A stretch of 64,000 bases of DNA from Marinicellulosiphila megalodicopiae (lineage in GTDB: Bacteria; Pseudomonadota; Gammaproteobacteria; Pseudomonadales; Natronospirillaceae), in contig NZ_AP023087.1 in NCBI RefSeq assembly GCF_045862395.1, positions 4,584,066-4,648,065 on the forward strand, given 5' to 3'. Below the pieces are notes generated by a model. The model was given only the letters and a program-made list of their open reading frames with translations. It was not told the DNA's origin and made no database searches. Shown piece after piece: positions 51,393 through 59,623 of the stretch. The translations under genes were made by a program, and so were the position numbers. Numbering within the stretch: position 1 is the first letter of the stretch; the number at the start of each line of letters is the position of its first letter.

Positions 51393-53150
51393 ATGTCAAA
51401 AATTCTCAATTATTCACTTCTTTGCGGTGTTTTAGCTGGCGCATCAGCCTGTCAATCTACCAATGATACACCTGCTGAAACCATCACCATAATTGAAACA
51501 GTTACTGTAGTTGTAACGGTCACACAAACTGATTCAGATACACAATCCGAAACCATTACCCAAATTGACAATGAATCTATGACAGATACCAGCACAGATT
51601 CAATGACTGAAACAGATACGGGCTCAATGACACAAACCAATACCCAAACCCAAACCAATACCGAATCAACAACAGACACCCAAACAGATGTTAATTCACA
51701 ATGTATCGGTGAAATTCAAGAATCCGGTTATTGCTTGCTTTGGCAAGATGAATTTCAAGAAGACACATTAGATGAATCAAAATGGAGTTATGAGCGTAAC
51801 TGTTGGGGTGGCGGAAATGCTGAAGCACAATGTTATGTACAAAGCCCAGAAAACCTATGGGTTGATGGCGAGTATTTACGCATTCAAGCAAAACGAGAAG
51901 ATGCAACCGGTCCTGCTTTTCAAGATGACCAAGACGGTTACGATATTAACGATACTTCCGGTTCTGGTGATTATACTTCAGCGCGTATTCGTACTTTAGG
52001 TAAGGGCGATTGGGCATACGGCAAAATCGAAGTGCGCGCAAAACTACCGTTTGGACAGGGTACATGGCCTGCAATCTGGATGCTTCCGTCTGAAGGCAAC
52101 TACGATGGCATTTGGGCAATTAATGGTGAAATCGATATCATGGAAACCGTTAACTTAAAAGTAGACGGCGAACAAACCATTCATGGCACATTGCACTACG
52201 GTGATGAATATCCAAAAAATGTGTATTCAGGTGAAGAATATGAATTACCAGGTGGCGCATCGCCTGCGGATGATTTCCACACGTATACAATTGAATGGGA
52301 AGAAGGTGAGATCCGTTGGTACGTAGACGGTGATCATTTTGCCACTCAACAAAGTGCTGGTTGGTACACACAAGGGGATTTAGAAGATCCTCATGCGCCA
52401 TTTAACCAAGCGTTCCACATCATCTTAAACTTTGCAGTTGGCGGTGAATGGGCAGCAAATGTTAATGATAAAGGCATCGATGAGTCGGTTTTCCCTCAAG
52501 AATTAGCCGTGGATTATGTGCGTGTTTATGGTTGTACTCATGATTTTGAAACCGGTAAAGGCTGTGCAAGCGTAGGTGAAAATTTTGCATTAAACGAAGG
52601 TAAGCAACCCCCCGAAGAGGTCGTAGTGGGTGAAACGGATTGGACCAGCGGCGAAGAAGTGTTGATCTATATTGATCAATTAGAACAACCTCTTGATTAT
52701 GGATCGTTTCCAAATGACACGGTGTCTTTAAATTCTGTGGCTGAATTAGGTTATGGTTTTGTGGCAGAACTTGAATACTTAGCAGACAACTCAGCGGCGT
52801 TTTTCTTCTTTTCAAACTTTCGTGGATCGACAGGTAACGAAAACATATCGGGTTTTGATGCAATCGAATTTGAATATCGAATCACACAAGACACCCGTGA
52901 AGTGAAAGATAACATTTACTTCAGAGCCGATTGCACTTACCCATGCACATCAGGAAGTTATGACATTGGTTACCCAGCACTTAATGAATGGCAATTTGTC
53001 AGCATTGCAATTGATGATTTAGCAGAATTGGACTTAAACCCAAGCAACGTAAACGTCCCCTTTGCTATCTACCCAGAAGTTGGCAACCAAATGGGTGTGA
53101 TCATTCAGGTTGATAATGTGAAAGTGGTTAAGGTTGCTGGGAGTTTATAA
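51393..53150 (+). CDS. GH16 family beta-glucanase lipoprotein (laminarinase-like)
   Basis: 585 residues. A lipobox (AGASACQS, Cys about 20) is followed by a T/S/Q/D-rich linker (about 30-100) and a GH16 catalytic domain. The catalytic pattern is GEIDIMETVN, with Glu246 as nucleophile, Asp248, and Glu251 as acid/base. It also has AYGKIEVRAKLPFGQGTWPAIWMLP, HTYTIEWEEGEIRWYVDG and FHIILNFAVGGEWA. A C-terminal beta-sandwich domain (about 425-585) may bind carbohydrate. Laminarin (beta-1,3-glucan) is the most likely substrate, as GH16 members with this set cleave it. The protein is anchored at the cell surface or outer membrane. Confidence 0.9.
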   Translation: MSKILNYSLLCGVLAGASACQSTNDTPAETITIIETVTVVVTVTQTDSDTQSETITQIDNESMTDTSTDSMTETDTGSMTQTNTQTQTNTESTTDTQTDVNSQCIGEIQESGYCLLWQDEFQEDTLDESKWSYERNCWGGGNAEAQCYVQSPENLWVDGEYLRIQAKREDATGPAFQDDQDGYDINDTSGSGDYTSARIRTLGKGDWAYGKIEVRAKLPFGQGTWPAIWMLPSEGNYDGIWAINGEIDIMETVNLKVDGEQTIHGTLHYGDEYPKNVYSGEEYELPGGASPADDFHTYTIEWEEGEIRWYVDGDHFATQQSAGWYTQGDLEDPHAPFNQAFHIILNFAVGGEWAANVNDKGIDESVFPQELAVDYVRVYGCTHDFETGKGCASVGENFALNEGKQPPEEVVVGETDWTSGEEVLIYIDQLEQPLDYGSFPNDTVSLNSVAELGYGFVAELEYLADNSAAFFFFSNFRGSTGNENISGFDAIEFEYRITQDTREVKDNIYFRADCTYPCTSGSYDIGYPALNEWQFVSIAIDDLAELDLNPSNVNVPFAIYPEVGNQMGVIIQVDNVKVVKVAGSL

Positions 53151-53157
53151 TCTAAAG

Positions 53158-53190
53158 AATATGCAAAGCTTTTGATAGACTTTGCATATT
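53158..53190 (+). terminator. Hairpin after the GH16 gene, probable terminator
   Basis: A perfect 11-bp stem AATATGCAAAG / CTTTGCATATT with an 11-nt loop begins 8 bp after the stop. The T-run comes later (about 53198), so termination may be less efficient or Rho-assisted. Confidence 0.65.
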
Positions 53191-53324
53191 GTGGGTTGTT
53201 TTTTATGGCAACAGACAATTATATTTGTTTTTGTTCCCCTAAATAGCAACCTACTTACTGGCTGGCTAGCTGTCATCTTTGATGGTTTACCAGTTCAGGA
53301 TTTATTGTGAAAAAACAAACCTCA

Positions 53325-53452
53325 ACCTGTAGGTTCCGGATTTATTCGGAAAAACCACCTGCAAGTTCGGGATTCATTCCGAGAAACCACCTGTAAGTTC
53401 GGGATTCATTCCGAAAAACCACCTGTAAGTTCAGGATTCATTCCGAAAAAAC
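53325..53452. repeat. REP-type repeat array, four 32-bp tandem units
   Basis: Four units of 32 bp (53325, 53357, 53389, 53421) share AACCACCTGTAAGTTCGGG and an internal TTCGG...CCGAA inverted repeat, so each can fold. A fifth, diverged unit lies at about 53290-53318. Units are directly adjacent without spacers, which excludes CRISPR. The same unit appears inverted at 56338-56371, on the other side of a RAYT gene. Confidence 0.85.
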
Positions 53453-53632
53453 TAATCCAATTCATTCAAAAAACCAAATGTGTAAATACCCACAATAAAT
53501 CCCACCCAATCTTCAAATCCAATAAAAAAACAAACTGAAATCTCTATCGCTTTTTGTTATTGTCTGCCTCTATTAACACCAAACAAACCTATTAAAAGCC
53601 AAACCGCTCCATCAAAGGAATCCAACATATCA

Positions 53633-54897
53633 TTGATTTTACCATCAACCCAGAAGCCTTCATTCAAACAACGATTCAAAACCACCAGCCTGATGGCGGC
53701 GATTATTGTGGTGGGTACGTTTTCATCCTGTGGTACGGATTCCGCTGACAAAGACGATGACGGCGATGGCGTCAAAAATTCCCAAGATGCGTTTCCAAAA
53801 GACAAGCTTGAATGGCTTGATACCGACAACGATGGTACAGGCGATAATACTGATTTAGACGACGATAACGATGGCATTTCCGATTTAATCGAAATCGAAT
53901 TAGAGTTTGATCCATTAGATTCAACCAATACTCCCCTTGATACCGATGCCGATGGTATTCCTGATGTGCAAGATTTAGATGACGACAATGACGGGTATGT
54001 TGACACGCTAGAAGTAAGTGAAATGACCGATCCGCTTGATGCGCAATCCATTCCTTTAGACACCGACGGCGATTTTGATCCGAACTCAACGGATGAAGAT
54101 GACGACAATGATGGGATGCAGATAGCATAGAAATCACGGAAATGACCTATCCGCTTGATGCACAATCCATTCCTTTAGACACCGATTCAGATTTTGATCC
54201 GAACTCAACGGATGAAGATGACGACAACGACGGCTATTCCGATTCAATCGAAATCACAGAAATGACCGATCCACTAGATGCGCAATCAAAACCTCTAGAC
54301 ACCGACGGCGATTTTATTCCTGACTCGACCGATGCCGATATTGATGGCGATGACGTGTTAAATGAAGAAGATTTATTTCCATTAGATATCACAGAATGGG
54401 CAGATAACGATAAAGATGGTATCGGTGATAATGCTGATTTAGATGATGATAATGATGGGTATAACGATGATGTGGACGCTTTGCCATATTTAATTGACGA
54501 ATGGTTAGACACCGATGGTGATGGGTTTGGTGATGATACAGATCATTATCCAAATGATATTAACTGCTGGAGCGATGCTGATGGTGATGATGTAAATAGT
54601 GATGGCACTGTCGGTTGTGATCAGGTTCAGGTGGGTATTACGGATATTGATTTAGGTAAAATCCAAGGCCATAACGGCTTTACGGTGGAAGGTGAAAACA
54701 TCAAAGATCGTATGGGTTCGATTGTTAGTCATATTGGTGATATTAATAAAGACGGTTTTGGGGATTATGCTGTTGTGGCCAAGTCCTTTGATATTGGTGA
54801 CAATTTAAGTGTTGGCAAAATTCATGTGTTTTTTGGCAGTCATATAAAACAGGCTGCGAATATTGATTTTACAGTAGATGCGCGTTTGAATGGATAA
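53633..54897 (+). pseudogene. Frameshifted TSP3-repeat/FG-GAP lipoprotein gene
   Basis: One gene in two frames. The first part (TTG at 53633, lipobox FSSC, AAAGGAA upstream) has TSP3-like repeats (DTDADGIPDVQDLDDDNDGYVD). At 54115/54116 a T is missing (GGG-ATGCA where sister units read GGGTATGCA or GGCTATTCC), giving an early TAG. From 54118 the other frame continues the repeats (DDDNDGYSDSIEITEMTDPLDAQS) to 54897 and ends in the start of an FG-GAP/integrin-type segment (MGSIVSHIGDINKDGFGDYAVVAK). It stops there, while such proteins usually have several FG-GAP units, so the 3' end is also lost. Programmed slippage or a sequencing error cannot be excluded. Confidence 0.75.
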
Positions 54898-55157
54898 CCA
54901 ACAACAAGAACCAACAACATGCAACCAACAACATGGACAGGCAACTAAATAAAAATCAATGACATCTAAAAATAAATAAGGCACTTAATTTAGAAAATAT
55001 GATGCCTTAACAAATTAATCTGTTAAAAAATAGATCACACAGAGGGAATTGCTACAATTATCGAGCATTGCTCAAATCGAAGGTGCAGGGAATTCAATCA
55101 AAATTTATTGATTCGAATAAAAGCTAATAAAATATGTATGAATAATAAAAAAGGAAG

Positions 55158-56144
55158 CTAAAGCCCAAGAACACTTAATGATTTCACCCAGCCACAAGCT
55201 CGCTTGAGTCCAAATTTAGAAAAATGCTGATCGATACTGGATGCTTTGCCAATTAAGTTAGCAAAGCTATTGTTGATATTCAGTGACGCATTTAAAAACA
55301 ACGTTTCGGACAAATCGAGTCGAGTTAATATGTCGGGTAATTCACTATCGATTTTTCCTTTTTTACTTTCTGCACATTGTTTTCCTGTCCAGTCTACTAA
55401 TTCTAAATACGCCTTAGTTGAAATTTGAATGTGGGTTTTACAGTGTTTTGAAAGAGGTAATAAATCATTCGGTTGATCTTTTACTAGATTAGAATGGTTT
55501 GATTTTTTAAAGCACTCACTTCTTTTTTTGATTGATGTATATTCAGATTCTTCAGGTGTTTTAGTCATTTGAGCGCGCACAGGATTTAAATCTACATAAA
55601 CCATGGCGGCTAATAATCCTTCATCGTCTAAAATCGCTTTTGATTTATATCGACCCTCCCAAAATTTGCCTGTGCAGTTATCTTCAATATTTGAGAGTCT
55701 AGAAATCGGCTCATTAATATTTTTCATAAACCAACCAATATTAATCAATCGATTACGCCAAATTTCAACGGTTTCGGCTAGCAAAATACGTTCTTGTGGG
55801 TTGAGTTTAGAGCCATCTAAAAACGCTCTAGAGATCATCGTACCCGTATACAATTGATGCCAGCGCTTGATTACCTCGGCAGCAGACCAAGACTCAGCCT
55901 GTTTAACGTTCACGCTAATCACCAAATGATAATGGTTATTCATGATTGCATATGAGGCGATATCAATTGCAAATATGCTGGGCAGTTTTAATAAAATATC
56001 TTCAACCCATGCACGGCGATGCTCAAAATCTTGGTTGGTATACTCATCTTTACCGCACAGAAATGCGCGACGCACGCAACGGCAGGTAATTAAGTATTTT
56101 GTAGTAGCAGTATAATTTACTAGGCGTTTTCTCGCTTTTGTCAT
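55158..56144 (-). CDS. REP-associated tyrosine transposase (RAYT, Y1 family)
   Basis: About 328 residues. The Y1/IS200-like HUH core is present: the metal-binding HxH motif in SYAIMNNHYHLVISV (about residues 75-90) and the Tyr-containing block MVYVDLNPVRAQM (about 188-200). A longer C-terminal region follows. The ATG at 56144 is chosen because AGGAATC precedes it. RAYTs cut and rejoin REP hairpins. Arrays of 32-bp REP units flank the gene (53325-53452 and 56338-56470), which supports the call. It is domesticated: single copy here, with no own terminal ends seen. Confidence 0.88.
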   Translation of the reverse strand: MTKARKRLVNYTATTKYLITCRCVRRAFLCGKDEYTNQDFEHRRAWVEDILLKLPSIFAIDIASYAIMNNHYHLVISVNVKQAESWSAAEVIKRWHQLYTGTMISRAFLDGSKLNPQERILLAETVEIWRNRLINIGWFMKNINEPISRLSNIEDNCTGKFWEGRYKSKAILDDEGLLAAMVYVDLNPVRAQMTKTPEESEYTSIKKRSECFKKSNHSNLVKDQPNDLLPLSKHCKTHIQISTKAYLELVDWTGKQCAESKKGKIDSELPDILTRLDLSETLFLNASLNINNSFANLIGKASSIDQHFSKFGLKRACGWVKSLSVLGL

Positions 56145-56337
56145 GTTGATTCCTAATTGATTAATCAAATGACAACAAATTCAATCCATTTGAATTATGT
56201 TGTCTTTATATTTATAAAATGATAGGTCGATTGTGAGGGTTGTCAAATTATTTTGATTAGCCTGTCCTTTTTAGTTCTTGGTTATTAGCCTGTCCTTTTT
56301 AGTTGTCCATCCAGATCATTTAAAAAAACAAAATTTG

Positions 56338-56470
56338 TTGAAAAATTCGGAATGAATCCCGACCCTACAGTGTAGAAAATAATCTTTTCTGTAGGTTCCG
56401 GATTTATCGTCACAGGGATGTGACTAATTAGAATTGTGCCTGGAGCATGCAATCGTTCGGAAAAACTATT
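56338..56470. repeat. REP units downstream of RAYT, one split by a nested palindromic repeat
   Basis: An inverted copy of the 32-bp unit lies at 56338-56371 (TTCGGAATGAATCCCGA). A direct copy starts at 56389 (CTGTAGGTTCCGGATTTAT) and resumes near 56455 (TTCGGAAAAAC). The approximately 48 bp between include GTCACA GGGA TGTGAC (56409-56424) and GCCTGGAGCATGCAA. This looks like a second repeat family inserted into a REP unit. Confidence 0.7.
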
Positions 56471-56475
56471 TTGAT

Positions 56476-56781
56476 CTACCGAAGCTTCACTTTATCAAAA
56501 TGTCCGTAATATAAATTATCTCCCACTAACGACTCAAGCTCTTTAGTACTTGGAAAATTCGGCCATTTTTTTGTGGTTTGTTTGGCCGCATCTAAACTTT
56601 TCCAGGTTAATAACCAACAAATTTCATCGTATTTATCCACATTTTGAAATATTTCATAATCGGTAATCACCATTTCATCGGCATTCATTTCTTTAAATAT
56701 GTTTTCACTTAATACCATCACTCGATCAAAATTGGTTTTGCTTACTTTAAATATGGCTATTTCTTTACAGCTTGTTGTCAT
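56476..56781 (-). CDS. Small antibiotic-biosynthesis-monooxygenase-like (dimeric alpha-beta barrel) protein
   Basis: 101 residues: EIAIFKVSKTNFDRVMVLSENIFKEMN, then YEIFQNVDKYDEICWLLTWKSLDAAKQTTKKWPNFPS. The alternation of strand, helix, and a W..W core suits the dimeric alpha-beta barrel (ABM/heme-degrading or EthD-like) fold. No heme-ligand or catalytic residue can be named. A GAG precedes the ATG. It is a single gene; the role is unknown. Confidence 0.5.
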   Translation of the reverse strand: MTTSCKEIAIFKVSKTNFDRVMVLSENIFKEMNADEMVITDYEIFQNVDKYDEICWLLTWKSLDAAKQTTKKWPNFPSTKELESLVGDNLYYGHFDKVKLR

Positions 56782-56948
56782 TTTTTTATCTCTGATGTTG
56801 TAAAAATTTGAATAGTTTTTTAATTGATTTTTAAACCCACTACGAAATATATGGGTTCATATTTTTTAAAAATCTGTATTTCAATCCATAGCGTAATATA
56901 TTAAGCTAAGGACTCTTGATATTTTCATTCTTAAAACGGAATCTTATT

Positions 56949-57347
56949 ATGTTTAAATTTCAAACTGCCTCAATATTGATCGGCACTCTAGCTTTAATTT
57001 CTACAGCAAATGCCGATGAAATGGCTACTGAAACTTGTCAACCCTTTGCAAAAGAACAGGTGTCTATTTATTATTCAAAAACCATTGAACTAAATGGCGA
57101 TCCTGGAAAAATATACGAGCAGTCTATCGCTCAAGTAAATGACATAGCCCTAAAAAATGGATTTAAATCATACAAAATGAATTCAAATGGTATATCGATT
57201 TCAACATCGTCTTATAACGGCATGTTAGATGTATCAATTAATATTGATATCGAATATCTATCGGATTTTAAAGCCATCACCGCATTATCAAAAGAAAGCG
57301 CAGCGACGAGTATTTCTTCTCAGCGTTATTTTGAAGGGTGTGAATAA
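56949..57347 (+). CDS. Small exported hypothetical protein
   Basis: 132 residues with a clear signal peptide (MFKFQTASILIGTLALISTANA, then DEMATETCQPF). The mature part is about 110 residues with two Cys (about 31 and 131) that could bridge, in mixed alpha/beta. Family not recognised. The ATG at 56949 is preferred over an upstream in-frame start because it begins the leader. It is followed by a hairpin. Confidence 0.65.
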   Translation: MFKFQTASILIGTLALISTANADEMATETCQPFAKEQVSIYYSKTIELNGDPGKIYEQSIAQVNDIALKNGFKSYKMNSNGISISTSSYNGMLDVSINIDIEYLSDFKAITALSKESAATSISSQRYFEGCE

Positions 57348-57356
57348 TACTTATAA

Positions 57357-57393
57357 AAATGACACTTATTGATTTTATTAATGAGTGTCATTT
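57357..57393 (+). terminator. Hairpin after the small exported protein
   Basis: AAATGACACT / AGTGTCATTT (57357-57366, 57384-57393) can extend inward through ATT/AAT. It begins 10 bp after the stop and sits between converging genes; there is no long T-run beyond ATTT. Confidence 0.6.
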
Positions 57394-57425
57394 GTGGATA
57401 ACCATATTTTTATTAACAATATTTA

Positions 57426-58979
57426 TTACATCCAAGACTGATTTCTTTTTTGTAATTGGTAAAGACTACTATTTATCATGTTATCCACAATTATTTCCGA
57501 TAATACTGCTGTTTTAATACTTCCTGATGCTAATACAAATTTAACTGACGCAAGTCCTCTTTTTTTAAGCCAAATGGATTGTTGCTTTTTCACTTGTTGA
57601 ATTTTGTATTTAGGAAAAATAGCATAACTGAATCCAATAAACCCTTTTCGAATCACAATATAATCATCAAGCTGTAAATATCCAGAACGTTTATACATTT
57701 GGAAACACACTGTATTTAGTATAATAAATACGATACTCGGTACAACTAATGCGAATATTAGAAACGATTGTTGTAAAAATAATAATGTAAATACTATTAA
57801 AGAAACGGGCAGGCTTAGCCAATAAATAGTCCGAATATAAGAATATATATTGACGGGTTTTATTTTTTCAATATCGAAATCTAACCCATCAAAACAATGA
57901 CTGGCCATTTTTTTAAATTGGTTTTTGTGGATTGATGGAACCATAATTTTTCCAAAAAACTCACTGGCCTGTTGGTTTTGTTTTTCTGAAAATGGCTCAA
58001 ACTTCATGTTCAGTCGATTAAACAATACATCTAGCCAGTTTTGTTTCCACCAAATTGATTGCACTCTTGACTGTTTTAAATGAATTTCATATTTAGTAAA
58101 TAATCCACTGGTTCGACTGTAACTTTTATTTTTTTCATTATAAGTTAACTTGAATTGATAAAAACTAAAGATTGAACCTAATACACTTAATAAACTAAAT
58201 ATAAAGCTTAAAAATATAAATAATGTGATAGCAATAATTGTCATTATGATGATTGAGCTTTGTTCTAAATAGGTTTGCGCATCGAATCCTAAGCCACTTA
58301 AATAGGTAAATGTTTTTTCAACAATATTTTGCGCAAAAGGTGCACCCGCTGCCAATATAATCCAAGCTCGGTTATTAGTAATGCCATTTATTATGATGTC
58401 GGTTAACGAACGTGTATTTAGTACTTTTACAGTTGAAAATTGTTCTTGATACACTTGTTCGCTCAGTTGTTCTAAATCTAAAGTTTTGTATTGGCTTGCT
58501 TCGATGATTTCTTTTGTATTTTCCTTTGCTATAAATTGTTGAATGTCTTGTTTGATTGATTCTGCTTGTTCAATAGTTAATGCAGCCAAATTGATTTCAT
58601 TTTTAGCAGAACCCGCGCTGTCCATTTTTAAGATGGTTAAATCAAAAAATCGATAATAAAATGGTCGAGTGAGATTAATATTTTGAATTCGAGCAAAGGG
58701 TAATTCTGTTTTTTTCTTAAAGATAAATCCTTGGCGTACTAAGAACCGATCTTGTTTTTGAATGTAATAAAAATTTAAATAACTCACACAGGCTAAAAGA
58801 AAAATTAATAATACAAACCCAAATACTGCTAATAAAAAGTAAGGGGAATTAAAATCTATATTGTTGCGTAAACTATACCCTGCAAATAGAAATGCAGGTG
58901 CGATATTGAGTAATCCTTTTAATTGTTTAAAAACAAAAAAAACAATGGAAAACTTTGATAATCGCTGCCAATTATCCAT
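57426..58979 (-). CDS. PH-domain (YdbT-like) membrane protein, large subunit
   Basis: 517 residues with several pairs of membrane helices (for example SPYFLLAVFGFVLLIFLLACVSYL, SSIIIMTIIAITLFIFLSFIFSLL, VSLIVFTLLFLQQSFLIFALV). Three bacterial PH (bPH2) segments lie between them, marked by LPFARIQNINLTRPFYYRFFDLTILKMDSAGS, TSGLFTKYEIHLKQSRVQSIWW and VIRKGFIGFSYAIFPKYKIQQVKKQQSIW. It overlaps the smaller PH protein upstream by 8 bp, so the pair is co-translated and probably forms a complex. The Bacillus YdbS/YdbT homologs affect resistance to an antimicrobial peptide; function here is unknown. Confidence 0.82.
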   Translation of the reverse strand: MDNWQRLSKFSIVFFVFKQLKGLLNIAPAFLFAGYSLRNNIDFNSPYFLLAVFGFVLLIFLLACVSYLNFYYIQKQDRFLVRQGFIFKKKTELPFARIQNINLTRPFYYRFFDLTILKMDSAGSAKNEINLAALTIEQAESIKQDIQQFIAKENTKEIIEASQYKTLDLEQLSEQVYQEQFSTVKVLNTRSLTDIIINGITNNRAWIILAAGAPFAQNIVEKTFTYLSGLGFDAQTYLEQSSIIIMTIIAITLFIFLSFIFSLLSVLGSIFSFYQFKLTYNEKNKSYSRTSGLFTKYEIHLKQSRVQSIWWKQNWLDVLFNRLNMKFEPFSEKQNQQASEFFGKIMVPSIHKNQFKKMASHCFDGLDFDIEKIKPVNIYSYIRTIYWLSLPVSLIVFTLLFLQQSFLIFALVVPSIVFIILNTVCFQMYKRSGYLQLDDYIVIRKGFIGFSYAIFPKYKIQQVKKQQSIWLKKRGLASVKFVLASGSIKTAVLSEIIVDNMINSSLYQLQKRNQSWM

Positions 58980-59499
58980 TTTTTAAATCCTTATGTTTTA
59001 ATATAAATTGCTTAATGGTTTCAGCATCGTTTTCTAATAACCCTTTAATTTCTAACGCATGCATCGATCCGCCCGCACTGAATAATACCAAACTTGCCAA
59101 ACCTTTATGACGCTCTAACGGTCCGCGTTTAATTTCAATATGTTGCAAACGTGTATAAGGTTGAATCACTATACGTTTAAACAACACGCCAGAATACAAA
59201 GAAATATCATGTTGGCGTAATGCGTATTTTAATGTTTTTACATAGGCGATATTCCAAATAATCATACTTGAATACAACAACCAAAAAATAATCGAAATCC
59301 ACCACATAAATGGTTCAATAAATATTATCAGACAGGCATTTATTCCAATAAATAGTGGTAATGGAATAAACAAAGACATCAGCACAACAGTTAAATAATT
59401 TTTATGTACCCTGTGGAATTTAAGTGTCTTTATTTCTGGAATGGACTGACTTGATAATTCGTCTAACGAATGGATATCGTGATTGCTGAACGTTGACAT
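58972..59499 (-). CDS. PH-domain (YdbS-like) membrane protein, small subunit
   Basis: 175 residues: an N-terminal segment, two membrane helices (YLTVVLMSLFIPLPLFIGINACLIIF and FMWWISIIFWLLYSSMIIW) and one bPH2 domain (YALRQHDISLYSGVLFKRIVIQPYTRLQHIEIKRGPLERHKGLASLVLFSAGG). It is the partner of the larger protein, with its stop overlapping that start. Confidence 0.82.
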   Translation of the reverse strand: MSTFSNHDIHSLDELSSQSIPEIKTLKFHRVHKNYLTVVLMSLFIPLPLFIGINACLIIFIEPFMWWISIIFWLLYSSMIIWNIAYVKTLKYALRQHDISLYSGVLFKRIVIQPYTRLQHIEIKRGPLERHKGLASLVLFSAGGSMHALEIKGLLENDAETIKQFILKHKDLKNG

Positions 59500-59623
59500 T
59501 AAAGATCCCTAATAAGGTTTAGATAATTTTGATGAATTATGGACGATAATTTTTTAGATTACTTAAGGCATTAGTCATTTACCTATCAATCCAAAAAACC
59601 AGTTGCATTAGTTATTCATCATT

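Noticed and set aside
53325..53452. Possible CRISPR array (regular 32-bp repeats)
   Set aside because: Units are directly joined with no spacers, vary in sequence, and no cas gene is near; the same unit recurs by a RAYT gene, so it is REP-type.
53772..54137. Minus-strand frames opposite the TSP3 repeat gene
   Set aside because: Long open antisense frames are a side effect of Asp-rich repeat codons; His/Arg/Leu-rich products have no family features.
55158..56144. Autonomous IS200/IS605 element
   Set aside because: No subterminal left/right end hairpins or tnpB were found; flanking REP units and single-gene layout point to a domesticated RAYT.
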